A stretch of DNA of 49,203 nt from NCBI RefSeq assembly GCF_024273195.1, contig NZ_JAMZCU010000003.1, positions 701,147-750,349 of the forward strand, given 5' to 3'. The first letter of the stretch is position 1. Each line of letters begins with the position of its first letter. The notes beneath the pieces are model-generated. The model searched no databases. It saw only the letters and a list, made by a program, of their open reading frames with translations, and was not told the DNA's origin. Positions 24,450 to 33,042 of the stretch are shown here, in pieces. This DNA comes from Devosia ureilytica. Lineage in GTDB: Bacteria; Pseudomonadota; Alphaproteobacteria; Rhizobiales; Devosiaceae. The translations under genes and the position numbers were made by a program.

Positions 24450-26321
24450 ATGGCGGAAAACAGCACCACATGGCGAGGCCTGATGGCGCGGCGGCACATT
24501 CCCGCCGTCGGCGCTGGGCTTGCCGTGGTCCTGGTGGTGTTCTGGGTGGCGTTCGAAATGACCCTCACCGCCTCGGTGCGCGATGTCGAACTTCAGGCCC
24601 AGCGCCGTCTCGCCCTGTTTGATCGCACGCTTGAAGCCATCATCGAGCGCTTCCACTACCTGCCTGTCGCTATCTCCCAGGCCCGCGAAACCCGCGCCGC
24701 GCTCGACAATCCCGGCGACCCCGCGGCCATCGACGCGGCCAATGGCTTTCTCAGCCAGCTCAACGAAACCGCCGGGGCCAGCGAAATCTTTCTCATGGAA
24801 GACACCGGCAGTGTCGTTGCCGCCAGCAATTGGTGGACGCTGACCAGTCTCGTGGGCACCAATTATTCCTTCCGCCCCTATTTCGCTGATGCCATGACGC
24901 GCGGGCGGTCCGAATATTACGCCTTCGGTATTTCCACCAATGTGCCCGGCCTGTTCCTGTCGCAACGTGTTGACGGACCGGACGGTCCCCTGGGCGTAGC
25001 GGTCACCAAGATCAACCTCGGAGAAATCGAAGCCGCCTGGTGGCGCTCGGGCGAATTGATCGGCATCGTCGATCTCAACGACGTTGTCATCCTCTCGACC
25101 CGCCCGGATTGGCGATACCGCCCGCTCCAGACCATTCCGCTCTCGCGCTATGGCGCCATTGCCTCCCAGTTGCGCTACGGCGAAAACGGCATCGACAACA
25201 CCGGCATCATTGCCGACCGCTGGAATTCGCGCGGTGCCGAATTTGCCCTGCTCGCCGGCCCGGACCCCGAAACCACGGGGTATTTCGTCCTCCAGGAACT
25301 GCGCCTGCCCAAGCATGGCTGGCGCCTGCTTTCCTTTACGCCACTGGCCCCGCTCTATGGCGGCGCCCTCACCATGGCCACTGCCGCGGCCCTCGCCTGC
25401 GCTGCCCTGCTGCTGATCGTGGTTCTCTTTGAACAGCGCCGGCGCCTCGTTGCCCAGCGCCTCGCCGATCACAATCAGCTCGAACATCGCGTCGCCGAGC
25501 GTACCGAAGACCTGCACGCCATGAACGAGCAATTGCGTGCCGAAATCGCCGAGCGCATCCGCGCCGAAAAAGCCGAACGCGAGGCCCAGGAAGGCCTGGT
25601 GCAGGCGGCCAAGCTCGCCAGCCTGGGCCAGGCGCTCGCCGGAGTGGCCCACGAGGTCAGCCAGCCCGTTGCCGCCCTTGCCACCCACATGGCCAGCGCC
25701 CGGCTCCTCGAACAGCGCCGCGGCGGCAGCGATCTGGGGCCGGTGCTCACCGCCATGGACAAGGTGGTGGAACGTCTCGCGACCCTCACCAGCCACCTCA
25801 AGAATTTTGCCCGCAAGGAAACCCGGGTCACCATGGCCGCCGACACCGGCGCCACCATCGCCAATGCGCTTGATCTGACCGATCACCGCCTGCGCCAGGT
25901 CGGCGTCGATATCGAATATCGCCGCCCCCACCCGCCCATCGGCGTCGCCGCCAACCCGGTGCATCTTGAACAGGTGCTGATCAACCTTATCGCCAATGCC
26001 GCCGACGCCATGGAGGATGCGCCCCTGCGCGTTCTCTCCATCGGCGTCTCCAGCGACGGCAGCACCGCATGTATTTCCATTTCCGACACCGGCACCGGCA
26101 TTGCCGAGGCCGACCGGGCGACGCTTTTCGACCCCTTCTTCACCACCAAGCCCGCCGGCAAGGGCCTTGGCCTGGGGCTGGCCATTTCCTATGGCCTGGT
26201 CCGCGACAGCGGCGGCGCCCTCACCGTGCGCTCCAGCCCCGGCAAGGGCAGCACCTTCACCATCACCCTGCCGGCGCGTACCGCTGGCGTCGCCAAACCA
26301 TCCGCGAGAGTGTCCGCATGA
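24450..26321 (+). CDS. DctB-like sensor histidine kinase
   Basis: This 623-residue membrane kinase should sense a carboxylate in the periplasm. A membrane helix (about 17-40) and a second one (about 304-328) flank a periplasmic double-PAS domain of roughly 260 residues, as in DctB. A coiled-coil linker (HRVAERTEDLHAMNEQLRAEIAERI) leads to the H-box ALAGVAHEVSQP with His401. The ATPase domain has NLIANAADAM, DTGTGI, FFTTKPAGKGLGLGL. The ATG at 24450 follows AGGAG; a GTG at 24438 is an alternative start. The ATGA overlap with the response regulator and divergent tctCBA define its role. Confidence 0.93.
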   Translation: MAENSTTWRGLMARRHIPAVGAGLAVVLVVFWVAFEMTLTASVRDVELQAQRRLALFDRTLEAIIERFHYLPVAISQARETRAALDNPGDPAAIDAANGFLSQLNETAGASEIFLMEDTGSVVAASNWWTLTSLVGTNYSFRPYFADAMTRGRSEYYAFGISTNVPGLFLSQRVDGPDGPLGVAVTKINLGEIEAAWWRSGELIGIVDLNDVVILSTRPDWRYRPLQTIPLSRYGAIASQLRYGENGIDNTGIIADRWNSRGAEFALLAGPDPETTGYFVLQELRLPKHGWRLLSFTPLAPLYGGALTMATAAALACAALLLIVVLFEQRRRLVAQRLADHNQLEHRVAERTEDLHAMNEQLRAEIAERIRAEKAEREAQEGLVQAAKLASLGQALAGVAHEVSQPVAALATHMASARLLEQRRGGSDLGPVLTAMDKVVERLATLTSHLKNFARKETRVTMAADTGATIANALDLTDHRLRQVGVDIEYRRPHPPIGVAANPVHLEQVLINLIANAADAMEDAPLRVLSIGVSSDGSTACISISDTGTGIAEADRATLFDPFFTTKPAGKGLGLGLAISYGLVRDSGGALTVRSSPGKGSTFTITLPARTAGVAKPSARVSA

Positions 26322-27676
26322 GCCCCCAGACAATCGAGGCCACTGTCCTGATCGTCGATGACGAAGACATGGTGCGCACCGCGCTCGAGCAATGGCTGCG
26401 CCTCTCCGGCTTCGACACCGCCACCGCTGCCAATGCCCAGGAAGCAATGGCCGTCATTGATGATCGCCATCCCCATATCGTCCTGACCGATGTGCGCATG
26501 CCGGGCCTCTCGGGGCTTGATCTCCTGCGCTCGATTGCCGAACGCGGCCTGCCCACCGAGGTCATCCTCATCACCGGCCACGGCGACGTGCCCATGGCCG
26601 TCGAAGCCATGCGGGCCGGTGCCTTCGATTTCCTGCAAAAGCCCTATGTGCCCGACCAGCTGGTCAATTCCATTTCCCGCGCCGCCGAACAGGCGCGCCT
26701 CAAACGCGAACTGGCTGACCTCCGCCGCAAGCTCGACGGCGGGGAAACCGAACTCGCCACCCGCCTCGTCGGCGCCTCCCGCGTGATGCAGGAATTGCGC
26801 CGCTCGGCGCTCGAACTGGCGGCCATCCCCGCCGACATCATCCTTCTGGGTGAAACCGGCACCGGCAAGGAAGTCGTGGCCCGGTGCCTCCACGATTTCT
26901 CGCCCCGCGCCAAGGGGCCCTTTGTCGCCGTCAACTGCGCTGCCATTCCAGCCGAGCTGATCGAAAGCGAACTGTTCGGCCACGAGGCCGGCTCCTTCAC
27001 CGGCGCTTCCGGCCAGCGTATCGGCAAATTCGAATACGCCAACGGCGGGACCCTGCTGCTCGACGAAATCGAATCCATGCCCCTCCTCGCCCAGGCCAAG
27101 GTGTTGCGCGTCATTCAGGAGCGCGAGGTCGAGCGCCTCGGCTCCAACAAGCAGATCCCGCTCGATCTGCGCATCATCGCTGCCTCAAAGGTCGACCTCA
27201 GCGCTGAAAGCCAGGCCGGACGTTTCCGCGCCGATCTCTATTATCGCCTCAACATGGCCACGCTGGATCTGCCGCCCCTGCGCGACCGGGGCGATGATTG
27301 CGTCATCCTCTTCCATCATTTCCTGTCCGAAGCCGCCCGCCGCTTTGGCCGCCCGGCCCCGACGCTGCATCCGGCCGATATCAATGCGCTGCTGTCCCAC
27401 GCCTGGCCCGGCAATGTTCGTGAATTAAAGGCCGCCGCCGACCGGTTTGCATTGGGCCTTGGCGCCACCGGGCGCTCCATCGGCGATATTCTGGGCCAGC
27501 GCGTGCCCACCACTTCCGGCGCAAGCCTTGCCGAACGGCTCGCCGCCTATGAGCGGCACCTGATCGAGGCCGAACTGGACCGCCACCAGGATTCCATCGC
27601 CGCCGTGGCCGAGGCCCTGCAGGTCCCCCGCCGCACCTTGAGCGAAAAGATGAGCCGCCTCGGCGTCCGTCGTTGA
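26318..27676 (+). CDS. DctD-like sigma-54-dependent response regulator
   Basis: This 452-residue NtrC-class activator has three domains. The receiver (about 8-120) has phosphoacceptor Asp58 in LTDVRMPG. The AAA+ domain has Walker A GETGTGKE (178-185), LFGHEAGSFTGA (219-230) and Walker B LLLDE. A Fis-type helix-turn-helix ends the protein (VAEALQVPRRTLSEKMSRLG). The sigma-54-contacting loop reads GSFTGA rather than the commoner GAFTGA, an accepted but less usual variant. It probably binds the tandem palindromes at 24388-24436 and activates the sigma-54 promoter of tctC. Confidence 0.93.
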   Translation: MSPQTIEATVLIVDDEDMVRTALEQWLRLSGFDTATAANAQEAMAVIDDRHPHIVLTDVRMPGLSGLDLLRSIAERGLPTEVILITGHGDVPMAVEAMRAGAFDFLQKPYVPDQLVNSISRAAEQARLKRELADLRRKLDGGETELATRLVGASRVMQELRRSALELAAIPADIILLGETGTGKEVVARCLHDFSPRAKGPFVAVNCAAIPAELIESELFGHEAGSFTGASGQRIGKFEYANGGTLLLDEIESMPLLAQAKVLRVIQEREVERLGSNKQIPLDLRIIAASKVDLSAESQAGRFRADLYYRLNMATLDLPPLRDRGDDCVILFHHFLSEAARRFGRPAPTLHPADINALLSHAWPGNVRELKAAADRFALGLGATGRSIGDILGQRVPTTSGASLAERLAAYERHLIEAELDRHQDSIAAVAEALQVPRRTLSEKMSRLGVRR

Positions 27677-27729
27677 CGCCAGCACGCTGATAAGTCACTC
27701 CGGCACCAGATGTGCCAAGGGGAATGAGC

Positions 27730-28554
27730 ATGATCCCGATTATCGACACGCATTTGCACCTGATCTACCCGGATCGGTTCTCCTACCCCTGGATTTCCGG
27801 CAGCCACCCGCTCAAGGGTCGCTGGACCATCGAGGATTATTGGACCGAGGCCAAACCGCTGGGCATCGAGGCCGCGCTCCATATGGAGGTCGATGTTGAT
27901 CAGGCCGATATTGAGGCCGAAACCCGCTTTGTCCTGGGACAGGATGGCATCACCGGCGCCATCGCCGCCTGCCGCCCCGAAAACCCCGGTTTCCCCATGC
28001 AGCTCGAAGCGCTGGCGGCTATTCCCGGCGTCCGAGGCCTGCGCCGCATCCTCCACGAAGTGCCCGACAGCCTCAGCCAGACGCCGCACTTTGCCGAAAA
28101 CCTCCGCCGCCTGCCCGCCCATGGCCTGACCTTCGACCTCTGCCTCCGCCCCGACCAATTGCCCATCGGCCAGGCGCTCGCGGCCAAGTGTCCCGACGTA
28201 ACCTTCATCCTCGATCATTGCGGCGCGCAGGATATTACCGTGGGCACTCTCAGCCCCTGGCGCGAGAACATCGCCGCCATGGCGCAAATGCCAAACGTGG
28301 TCGCAAAGGTGTCCGGCATCATGGCCTATGCCGGCAGGGGCTGGACCCTTGATGCCATCCGTCCCTATGTCGAGCACATCATCGAAAGCTTCGGCTGGGA
28401 CCGCGTTGTCTGGGGCTCGGACCATCCGGTGGTGACCCTGGGCGGCTCACTCACCGACTGGGTCACCGCCACCCGCCAGATCGTCAGCGGCGCCAGCACT
28501 GACGAACAGACCAAATTGTTCCACGCCAACGCCAAACGGATTTATCGTCTCTAG
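27730..28554 (+). CDS. Amidohydrolase-2 family hydrolase (lactonase-like)
   Basis: This 274-residue protein is of the amidohydrolase-related family PF04909, which includes fuconolactonase and 2-pyrone-4,6-dicarboxylate hydrolase. It begins IDTHLHLIYPDRFSYPW with the HxH metal motif, has DLCLRPDQL and FILDHCG in the middle strands, and ends with WGSDHPV carrying the catalytic aspartate. It starts at the ATG at 27730, about seven bases after AAGGGGA, and lies 53 bp downstream of the response regulator, so it is probably co-transcribed. It may open a lactone or process the acid taken up by TctABC; the substrate is unknown. Confidence 0.82.
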   Translation: MIPIIDTHLHLIYPDRFSYPWISGSHPLKGRWTIEDYWTEAKPLGIEAALHMEVDVDQADIEAETRFVLGQDGITGAIAACRPENPGFPMQLEALAAIPGVRGLRRILHEVPDSLSQTPHFAENLRRLPAHGLTFDLCLRPDQLPIGQALAAKCPDVTFILDHCGAQDITVGTLSPWRENIAAMAQMPNVVAKVSGIMAYAGRGWTLDAIRPYVEHIIESFGWDRVVWGSDHPVVTLGGSLTDWVTATRQIVSGASTDEQTKLFHANAKRIYRL

Positions 28555-28930
28555 CCCGCTTCACACGCCCCGGCCACGCGGCACCCGCTGCCCCTCGCCC
28601 CTCCGGGGAGAGTGCCTGATCATTTCACGTTCAGTTGAATTCGCGGCCCTTTTACCTCCCTCCCCCTTGTGGGGAGGGTAGTGAAGCTGGCTGCGCAGCA
28701 GCCTAGCGCAACTCGGGTGGGGGTGTCGGCATGTTCTCTGGCTCGGTGTCTTTGGAGGTCGCGTCACCCCCACCCCAGCTATGCTTGGGCCTGTCGGCCT
28801 AGCGTCGCTACCCTTCCCACAAGGGGGAGGGAGGTAAAAGGGCCGCGAATTCAGTTAAACGTGAAACGGTCTAGCCCGCATCACAGCCCGGCCCCGCGGC
28901 TCCTGCGTCCCCTCGCCCCTCCGGGGAGAG
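28550..28930. repeat. Large inverted repeat framed by a 60-bp direct repeat
   Basis: This 430-bp gap (28555-28984) has no gene. Two imperfect arms of about 100 bp (28623-28725 and 28765-28866) are inverted copies, each holding the CCCTCCCCCTTGTGGGGAGGG-type element plus GTAAAAGGGCCGCGAATTCA-like ends. Outside them, about 63 and 61 bp (28550-28612 and 28870-28930) are direct copies beginning TCTAGCCCGC and ending CGCCCCTCCGGGGAGAG; the first copy includes the stop codon of the hydrolase gene. The whole looks like a palindromic insertion with a duplicated flank. Confidence 0.75.
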
Positions 28931-28984
28931 GGCCAGGGTGAGGGGCCAATCTTTTAGCAGTCCCCAATGCCTCGACCTAAATCC

Positions 28985-29782
28985 CTACCCCCGCCGATGC
29001 GGAATGCAGATCGGTCGCTGATGCACTGGATCGAGAATGATCTCGGCGGTGACATTGAACACCTCGGCAATCAGGTCGGCCCGCATCATCACCTCGGGTG
29101 CCCCCCGTGCGCGCACCTTGCCGCCCGACACGAACACCAACTGGTCCGCATAGCGCGCCGCAAGATTGAGATCGTGCAGCACCAGCACAATGGTGCGCCC
29201 CTCTTCCCTATTGAGCCTGGTAACCAGTTCGAGGCAATCGAGCTGGTGCGCCATGTCGAGGTGGTTCACCGGCTCGTCGAGGCAGATGACGTCGCTCTCC
29301 TGCGCCAGCACCATGGCAATCCAGGCCCGCTGCAATTGCCCGCCCGAAAGCGAACCAATGCGCCGCTGCGCCATATGCGCCACCCCGGTGCCCGCCATGG
29401 CCGTGGCCACCGCCACGTCGTCGCGCGCACTCCATGGCTGCAGCATGGCCTGATGCGGATAGCGCCCCAGCCGCACCAGTTCCTCCACCGTCATATCGAG
29501 CGGCGCGCTTGGGCTTTGCGCCAACAGCCCGATCCGCCGCCCCAGCGCCTTGCCTTTGAGGCGCGCAATATCCTCGCCGTCGAGCAGGACTGCACCCGAT
29601 TGCGGCGCATGCAGGCGACGAATGGCCCGCAACAATGTGGATTTGCCACAGCCGTTCGGTCCGGCCAGCACCGTGATCTGTCCGGCCGGTATCGGCAGGT
29701 CCAGCGCATCGAGCACCAGGTCCTGTCCATAGCCCAGTGTCAGGTTTTTCACCTCGATACGGCTGGCCACACGCTCATCCAT
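28985..29782 (-). CDS. Siderophore-type ABC importer ATP-binding protein
   Basis: This 265-residue ATPase is of the FepC/FecE type. It has Walker A GPNGCGKST (about 40-48), signature LSGGQLQRAWIAMVLAQ, Walker B VICLDEPVNHLD and switch histidine in VLHDLNLAARY. It overlaps the upstream permease by eight bases and is the last gene of a three-gene minus-strand operon. The family imports ferric siderophores or haem across the inner membrane. Confidence 0.93.
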   Translation of the reverse strand: MDERVASRIEVKNLTLGYGQDLVLDALDLPIPAGQITVLAGPNGCGKSTLLRAIRRLHAPQSGAVLLDGEDIARLKGKALGRRIGLLAQSPSAPLDMTVEELVRLGRYPHQAMLQPWSARDDVAVATAMAGTGVAHMAQRRIGSLSGGQLQRAWIAMVLAQESDVICLDEPVNHLDMAHQLDCLELVTRLNREEGRTIVLVLHDLNLAARYADQLVFVSGGKVRARGAPEVMMRADLIAEVFNVTAEIILDPVHQRPICIPHRRG

Positions 29783-30818
29783 TGGTCTTGTCCTTGCGCA
29801 TGAGGAGAAACAGGAAATAGGGCGCGCCGATTACGGCTGTTACTGTCCCGGCCGGCACTTCGAGCGGCGCAAAGGCCACGCGCACCAAAAGGTCCGCCCC
29901 CACCAGCATGATGGCGCCCAGCATGCTCGAAACGAGAATCCCCGCGGCCCGTGCCCGTCCCACCAGAAGCCGCGCCAGATGCGGCGCGATCAGTCCGATA
30001 AAGGCCACACCGCCGGCAAAGGCTACCGCGCCAGCCGTCAACAGCGCTGCCAGAAAGAAAATGAATACGCGATAGATCGGCAGGTTCAGCCCGATGCTGC
30101 GCGACGAAACATCGTCGAGATCGGCGGGTGGCAAATGCCGCGCAGCCAGCGCCGCAACAATGGCCGTTGGCGTCAGCACCGCCGCCATCAATTGCACCTC
30201 GCTCCAATTGATGGTGTTGACCGCTCCAGCCAGCCAACGCGCCGCCTGCGAGGCCTGATAAATCGGCCCGACCAGCATGAAAATCGTTGTCAGTGCCTTG
30301 GCCACGGCCGCAACAGCAATGCCGAACAGCAAGAGGCGTATGGCCGACGAGGCCTGCCGCCCCGACAGGATGAACACCAGCGTAATTGCCGCAAGTGCGC
30401 CAATCGCCGCCGCCAGCGGCTGCCAGGCCACCGAAACCATCAGCGCATTGGCCTCGTCCGAAAAGATGGCCATGAACAGCACCACGCCCAGCGCCGCCCC
30501 ATCCACCACGCCAAGCACCCCGGGCGAGGCCAGCTCATTGCGGGTAATGCGCTGCAAGAGATAGCCCGCAAACGCCATGGCGCCACCGGCCAGCGCCGCG
30601 GCGGCCACGCGCGGCATGCGCAATTGCAGCACCACCAGCCGCTCGGCTCGTTCCCCACCCCCCAGCAACACATGGGCCACCGTTTCAAGCGGCATCCAGG
30701 TCGAGCCAAAGCCGACACCGGCAAGGAACAGCGCGATAAACACTGCCGTCACAAGTGCAACAGCGAGGGTCACCGGCCCGGCCGGAAATCCCCGGCTACT
30801 GAAACTGTCGACGCTCAT
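29775..30818 (-). CDS. Siderophore-type ABC importer permease, second subunit
   Basis: This 347-residue FecCD-family protein has about ten hydrophobic segments. Marks include LQLRMPRVAAAALAGGAMAFAGYLLQRITRNELASPGVLGVVDGAALG and GGVAFIGLIAPHLARLLVG near the coupling helices. It overlaps both neighbours (four bases with the first permease, eight with the ATPase), so the three products should form one complex. Confidence 0.93.
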   Translation of the reverse strand: MSVDSFSSRGFPAGPVTLAVALVTAVFIALFLAGVGFGSTWMPLETVAHVLLGGGERAERLVVLQLRMPRVAAAALAGGAMAFAGYLLQRITRNELASPGVLGVVDGAALGVVLFMAIFSDEANALMVSVAWQPLAAAIGALAAITLVFILSGRQASSAIRLLLFGIAVAAVAKALTTIFMLVGPIYQASQAARWLAGAVNTINWSEVQLMAAVLTPTAIVAALAARHLPPADLDDVSSRSIGLNLPIYRVFIFFLAALLTAGAVAFAGGVAFIGLIAPHLARLLVGRARAAGILVSSMLGAIMLVGADLLVRVAFAPLEVPAGTVTAVIGAPYFLFLLMRKDKTNG

Positions 30819-31852
30819 GCCAGCCTCCGCTTCAGCAGGACCAGCAGCGTCACTGCCCCAACCACGGCGGTAATCGCCCCTACCGGCGCCTCGACCGGGT
30901 AAATCACGAAGCGCGCCGCAATGTCGGCCAGCGTCGCATAAATGGCGCCCGACAATGCCGCGGCGGCAAGCTGATGGCGATGCCGCAGCCCGACAAGGCG
31001 TCGCGCCAGATGCGGCACCACCAGCCCGACAAAGGCCACAGGCCCGGCCATCGACACCGCCGCGCCGGTTAGCAGCGAGACGGCGAGGAATGCCAAGCCA
31101 CGCACCAGCACCAGCGGCACGCCCAGGCTTGATGCCGTCGAGTCATCGGCATGCAGCACATCGAGCGCCCCCGAAAGCGCAAAGGCAATGGCAGCACCGA
31201 GCACCACAACCGGCAACCCGTTGTAAAAGAGGCTGATCGGCCGGTCGACAAAGGCCCCCGACAGCCAGAACAGCAATTGCTGCAATTGCGCTTCATTGCT
31301 GGTGAGGATGATTTCCACCACCGCATGGCTGAGGCTGGCAAAGGTCACGCCGACGAGAACGATCTTGAGCGGCGACAAGCCGCCCGCGCCCGCCGCCACG
31401 CCAAATACCACGACGCTGGTCACCAGCGCCCCCAGCGCCGCGGCCAGCGACAGACCGACCAGCGATTGCACACCGAACACTACCGTCGCCACGACCACCG
31501 CCAGCGATGCGCCGCCATTGAGACCCAGCGTATCAGGCGACGCGATGCGGTTGCGCGACAGGGTCTGCACCACCACCCCGGCCATGCCCAGCGCCGCCCC
31601 CACCAGCGGCGCGATGATCGCACGTGGGAGTCGGAGCCCGGCAATCACCGTTGCCGTTTCGCTGCCGTCATTGGCGCTAAGCGCCAACCAAACATCGGCA
31701 AGCGAATAGACCTTGTAGCCAAAGACAAGGCTCCCCAGCATGGTAAGGCACAGCACCATGCCCAGACCTGCATAGGTCCAGACCCGGCGCGACACGGCCG
31801 CATGGCCGGTCTGTGTTGCAATGGTGATATCCGCCAAGTGCGCACCAAACAT
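30815..31852 (-). CDS. Siderophore-type ABC importer permease, first subunit
   Basis: This 345-residue FecCD-family permease shows AGLRLPRAIIAPLVGAALGMAGVVVQTLSRNRIASPDTLGLNGGASLA and PVAFVGLVVPHLARRLVGLRHRHQL. With its partner it forms a heterodimeric channel, the FecC/FecD or FhuB-split arrangement. The start at 31852 has no clear ribosome binding site, so the N terminus is uncertain by up to about 20 residues. It is divergent from the binding-protein gene, sharing an 83-bp promoter region. Confidence 0.92.
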   Translation of the reverse strand: MFGAHLADITIATQTGHAAVSRRVWTYAGLGMVLCLTMLGSLVFGYKVYSLADVWLALSANDGSETATVIAGLRLPRAIIAPLVGAALGMAGVVVQTLSRNRIASPDTLGLNGGASLAVVVATVVFGVQSLVGLSLAAALGALVTSVVVFGVAAGAGGLSPLKIVLVGVTFASLSHAVVEIILTSNEAQLQQLLFWLSGAFVDRPISLFYNGLPVVVLGAAIAFALSGALDVLHADDSTASSLGVPLVLVRGLAFLAVSLLTGAAVSMAGPVAFVGLVVPHLARRLVGLRHRHQLAAAALSGAIYATLADIAARFVIYPVEAPVGAITAVVGAVTLLVLLKRRLA

Positions 31853-31863
31853 GATGTTGACAG

Positions 31864-31879
31864 TCAGATTAAATTCTGA
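31864..31879. promoter_or_regulatory. Palindrome in the siderophore divergent promoter
   Basis: TCAGATTAAATTCTGA has 5-bp perfect arms (TCAGA/TCTGA) around an AT-rich centre and follows a TTGACA hexamer at 31857. Lying between two divergent iron-uptake transcripts, it is a candidate site for an iron regulator. It does not clearly match the Fur or RirA consensus sequences I know. Confidence 0.4.
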
Positions 31880-31935
31880 TGATTGCAGCCATCGGATTTC
31901 TGACGTCCGTTGTCAAGTTAGTGAAGGAATATGCC

Positions 31936-32847
31936 ATGATCATGCGTCGCATTGTTGCGAGTGTCCTCCTCCTCAGCGCGATGGCGGCACCGACATTCGC
32001 CCGCGAAATCACCCATGCCTTGGGTGTCACCGATGTGCCCGATCACCCGCAGCGCATCGTGGTGCTGACCAATGAGGGCACCGAGGCCCTGCTGGACATC
32101 GGCATCACGCCCGTCGGCGCCGTCAAATCCTGGCTCGGCAATCCCTGGTACGACCACATCGCCGCCGACATGGCCGACGTCACCGTCGTCGGTGAAGAAT
32201 CCGCAGTGAACCTCGAAGTGCTGGTCGCGCTCGAACCCGATCTGATCCTGGGCACCAAGCAGCGCCATGAGGACATCTACGAGCAACTTTCCGCCATTGC
32301 GCCCACAGTGATTTCCGAACGCCTGCGCGGCGACTGGAAGATCAACATGGCCCTTTATTCCGACGCTGCCGGCATGGCCGCCGAAGGCCAGGCCGCCCTT
32401 GACGCCTTCGACGCCCGCGTCGGCAAAGTGGCCGCAGCGCTCGGCGACAACCTCGCCGAGGAAATTTCCATCGCCCGCTTCATGTCCGGCCAGACCCGCA
32501 TCATGTTCAAGGACAGCTTCTCGGGCCTGCTTTTGGCCCAGCTCGGCTTCCATCGTCCGGCCAGCCAGGACAAGGATGAATTTGCCGAGCAGATCACCAA
32601 GGAACGCATTCCCGAATTTGAAGGCGACCGCCTGTTCTACTTCACCTACGAAACCGGCAATGGCGAGGGCGACACCCAGGCCGCTGACTGGCTGGCGGAC
32701 CCGCTCTGGCAGAACCTTGAGGTCGTCAAGGCCGGCAAGGTCCACGCCGTGTCCGACGCCGTCTGGAACACTGCCGGTGGCATCATCGCGGGCAATCTGC
32801 TGCTCGACGATATTGAGACCATCTACGGTCTCGCCTCGACCCGCTGA
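31936..32847 (+). CDS. Siderophore ABC importer substrate-binding protein
   Basis: This 303-residue periplasmic protein (PF01497, FecB/FepB-like) begins with the signal peptide MIMRRIVASVLLLSAMAAPTFA. The mature part has ITHALGVTDVPDHPQRIVVLTNEGTEALLDIGITPVGA and LEVLVALEPDLILGTKQRHEDIYEQLSAIAPTV, and ends TAGGIIAGNLLLDDIE. The ATG at 31936 lies seven bases after GAAGGA and directly precedes the signal peptide; extension to 31879 would cross the operator. It is transcribed away from the permease and ATPase genes. No outer-membrane receptor is in the window, and the siderophore is unknown. Confidence 0.9.
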   Translation: MIMRRIVASVLLLSAMAAPTFAREITHALGVTDVPDHPQRIVVLTNEGTEALLDIGITPVGAVKSWLGNPWYDHIAADMADVTVVGEESAVNLEVLVALEPDLILGTKQRHEDIYEQLSAIAPTVISERLRGDWKINMALYSDAAGMAAEGQAALDAFDARVGKVAAALGDNLAEEISIARFMSGQTRIMFKDSFSGLLLAQLGFHRPASQDKDEFAEQITKERIPEFEGDRLFYFTYETGNGEGDTQAADWLADPLWQNLEVVKAGKVHAVSDAVWNTAGGIIAGNLLLDDIETIYGLASTR

Positions 32848-32923
32848 TCGCCGGCGGGGCAGCGTCACGCCGCCGCCGGTGAGCGCCGGTCGGCCCGCCT
32901 GAGGCCCCTTTATCCATGACCAG

Positions 32924-32956
32924 CACAGCCTGAACGGAAAACCCGTTCAGGCTGTG
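32924..32956. terminator. Perfect 14-bp hairpin after the siderophore-binding gene
   Basis: CACAGCCTGAACGG and CCGTTCAGGCTGTG form a perfect 14-bp stem on an AAAAC loop, followed by TTCATT. It probably terminates the binding-protein transcript, although the T tract is weak. Confidence 0.65.
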
Positions 32957-33042
32957 TTCATTCTGGGCAGCCAGGACCGCCTTCTGGCCGCCTTCACACC
33001 CATTCTTTGCCTGCTGCTTGACTCCAAACGCGATTGGCCTAA

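Noticed and set aside
24378..26447. Open reading frame of 689 codons on the minus strand opposite the sensor kinase
   Set aside because: It is glycine- and alanine-rich with no recognisable domain and mirrors a well-supported kinase. Long antisense frames are expected in GC-rich genomes with strong third-position bias.
28550..28930. Insertion sequence or transposase remnant
   Set aside because: No frame in the gap resembles a transposase and no short flanking target duplication is seen; only palindromic repeats and a long diverged direct repeat are present.
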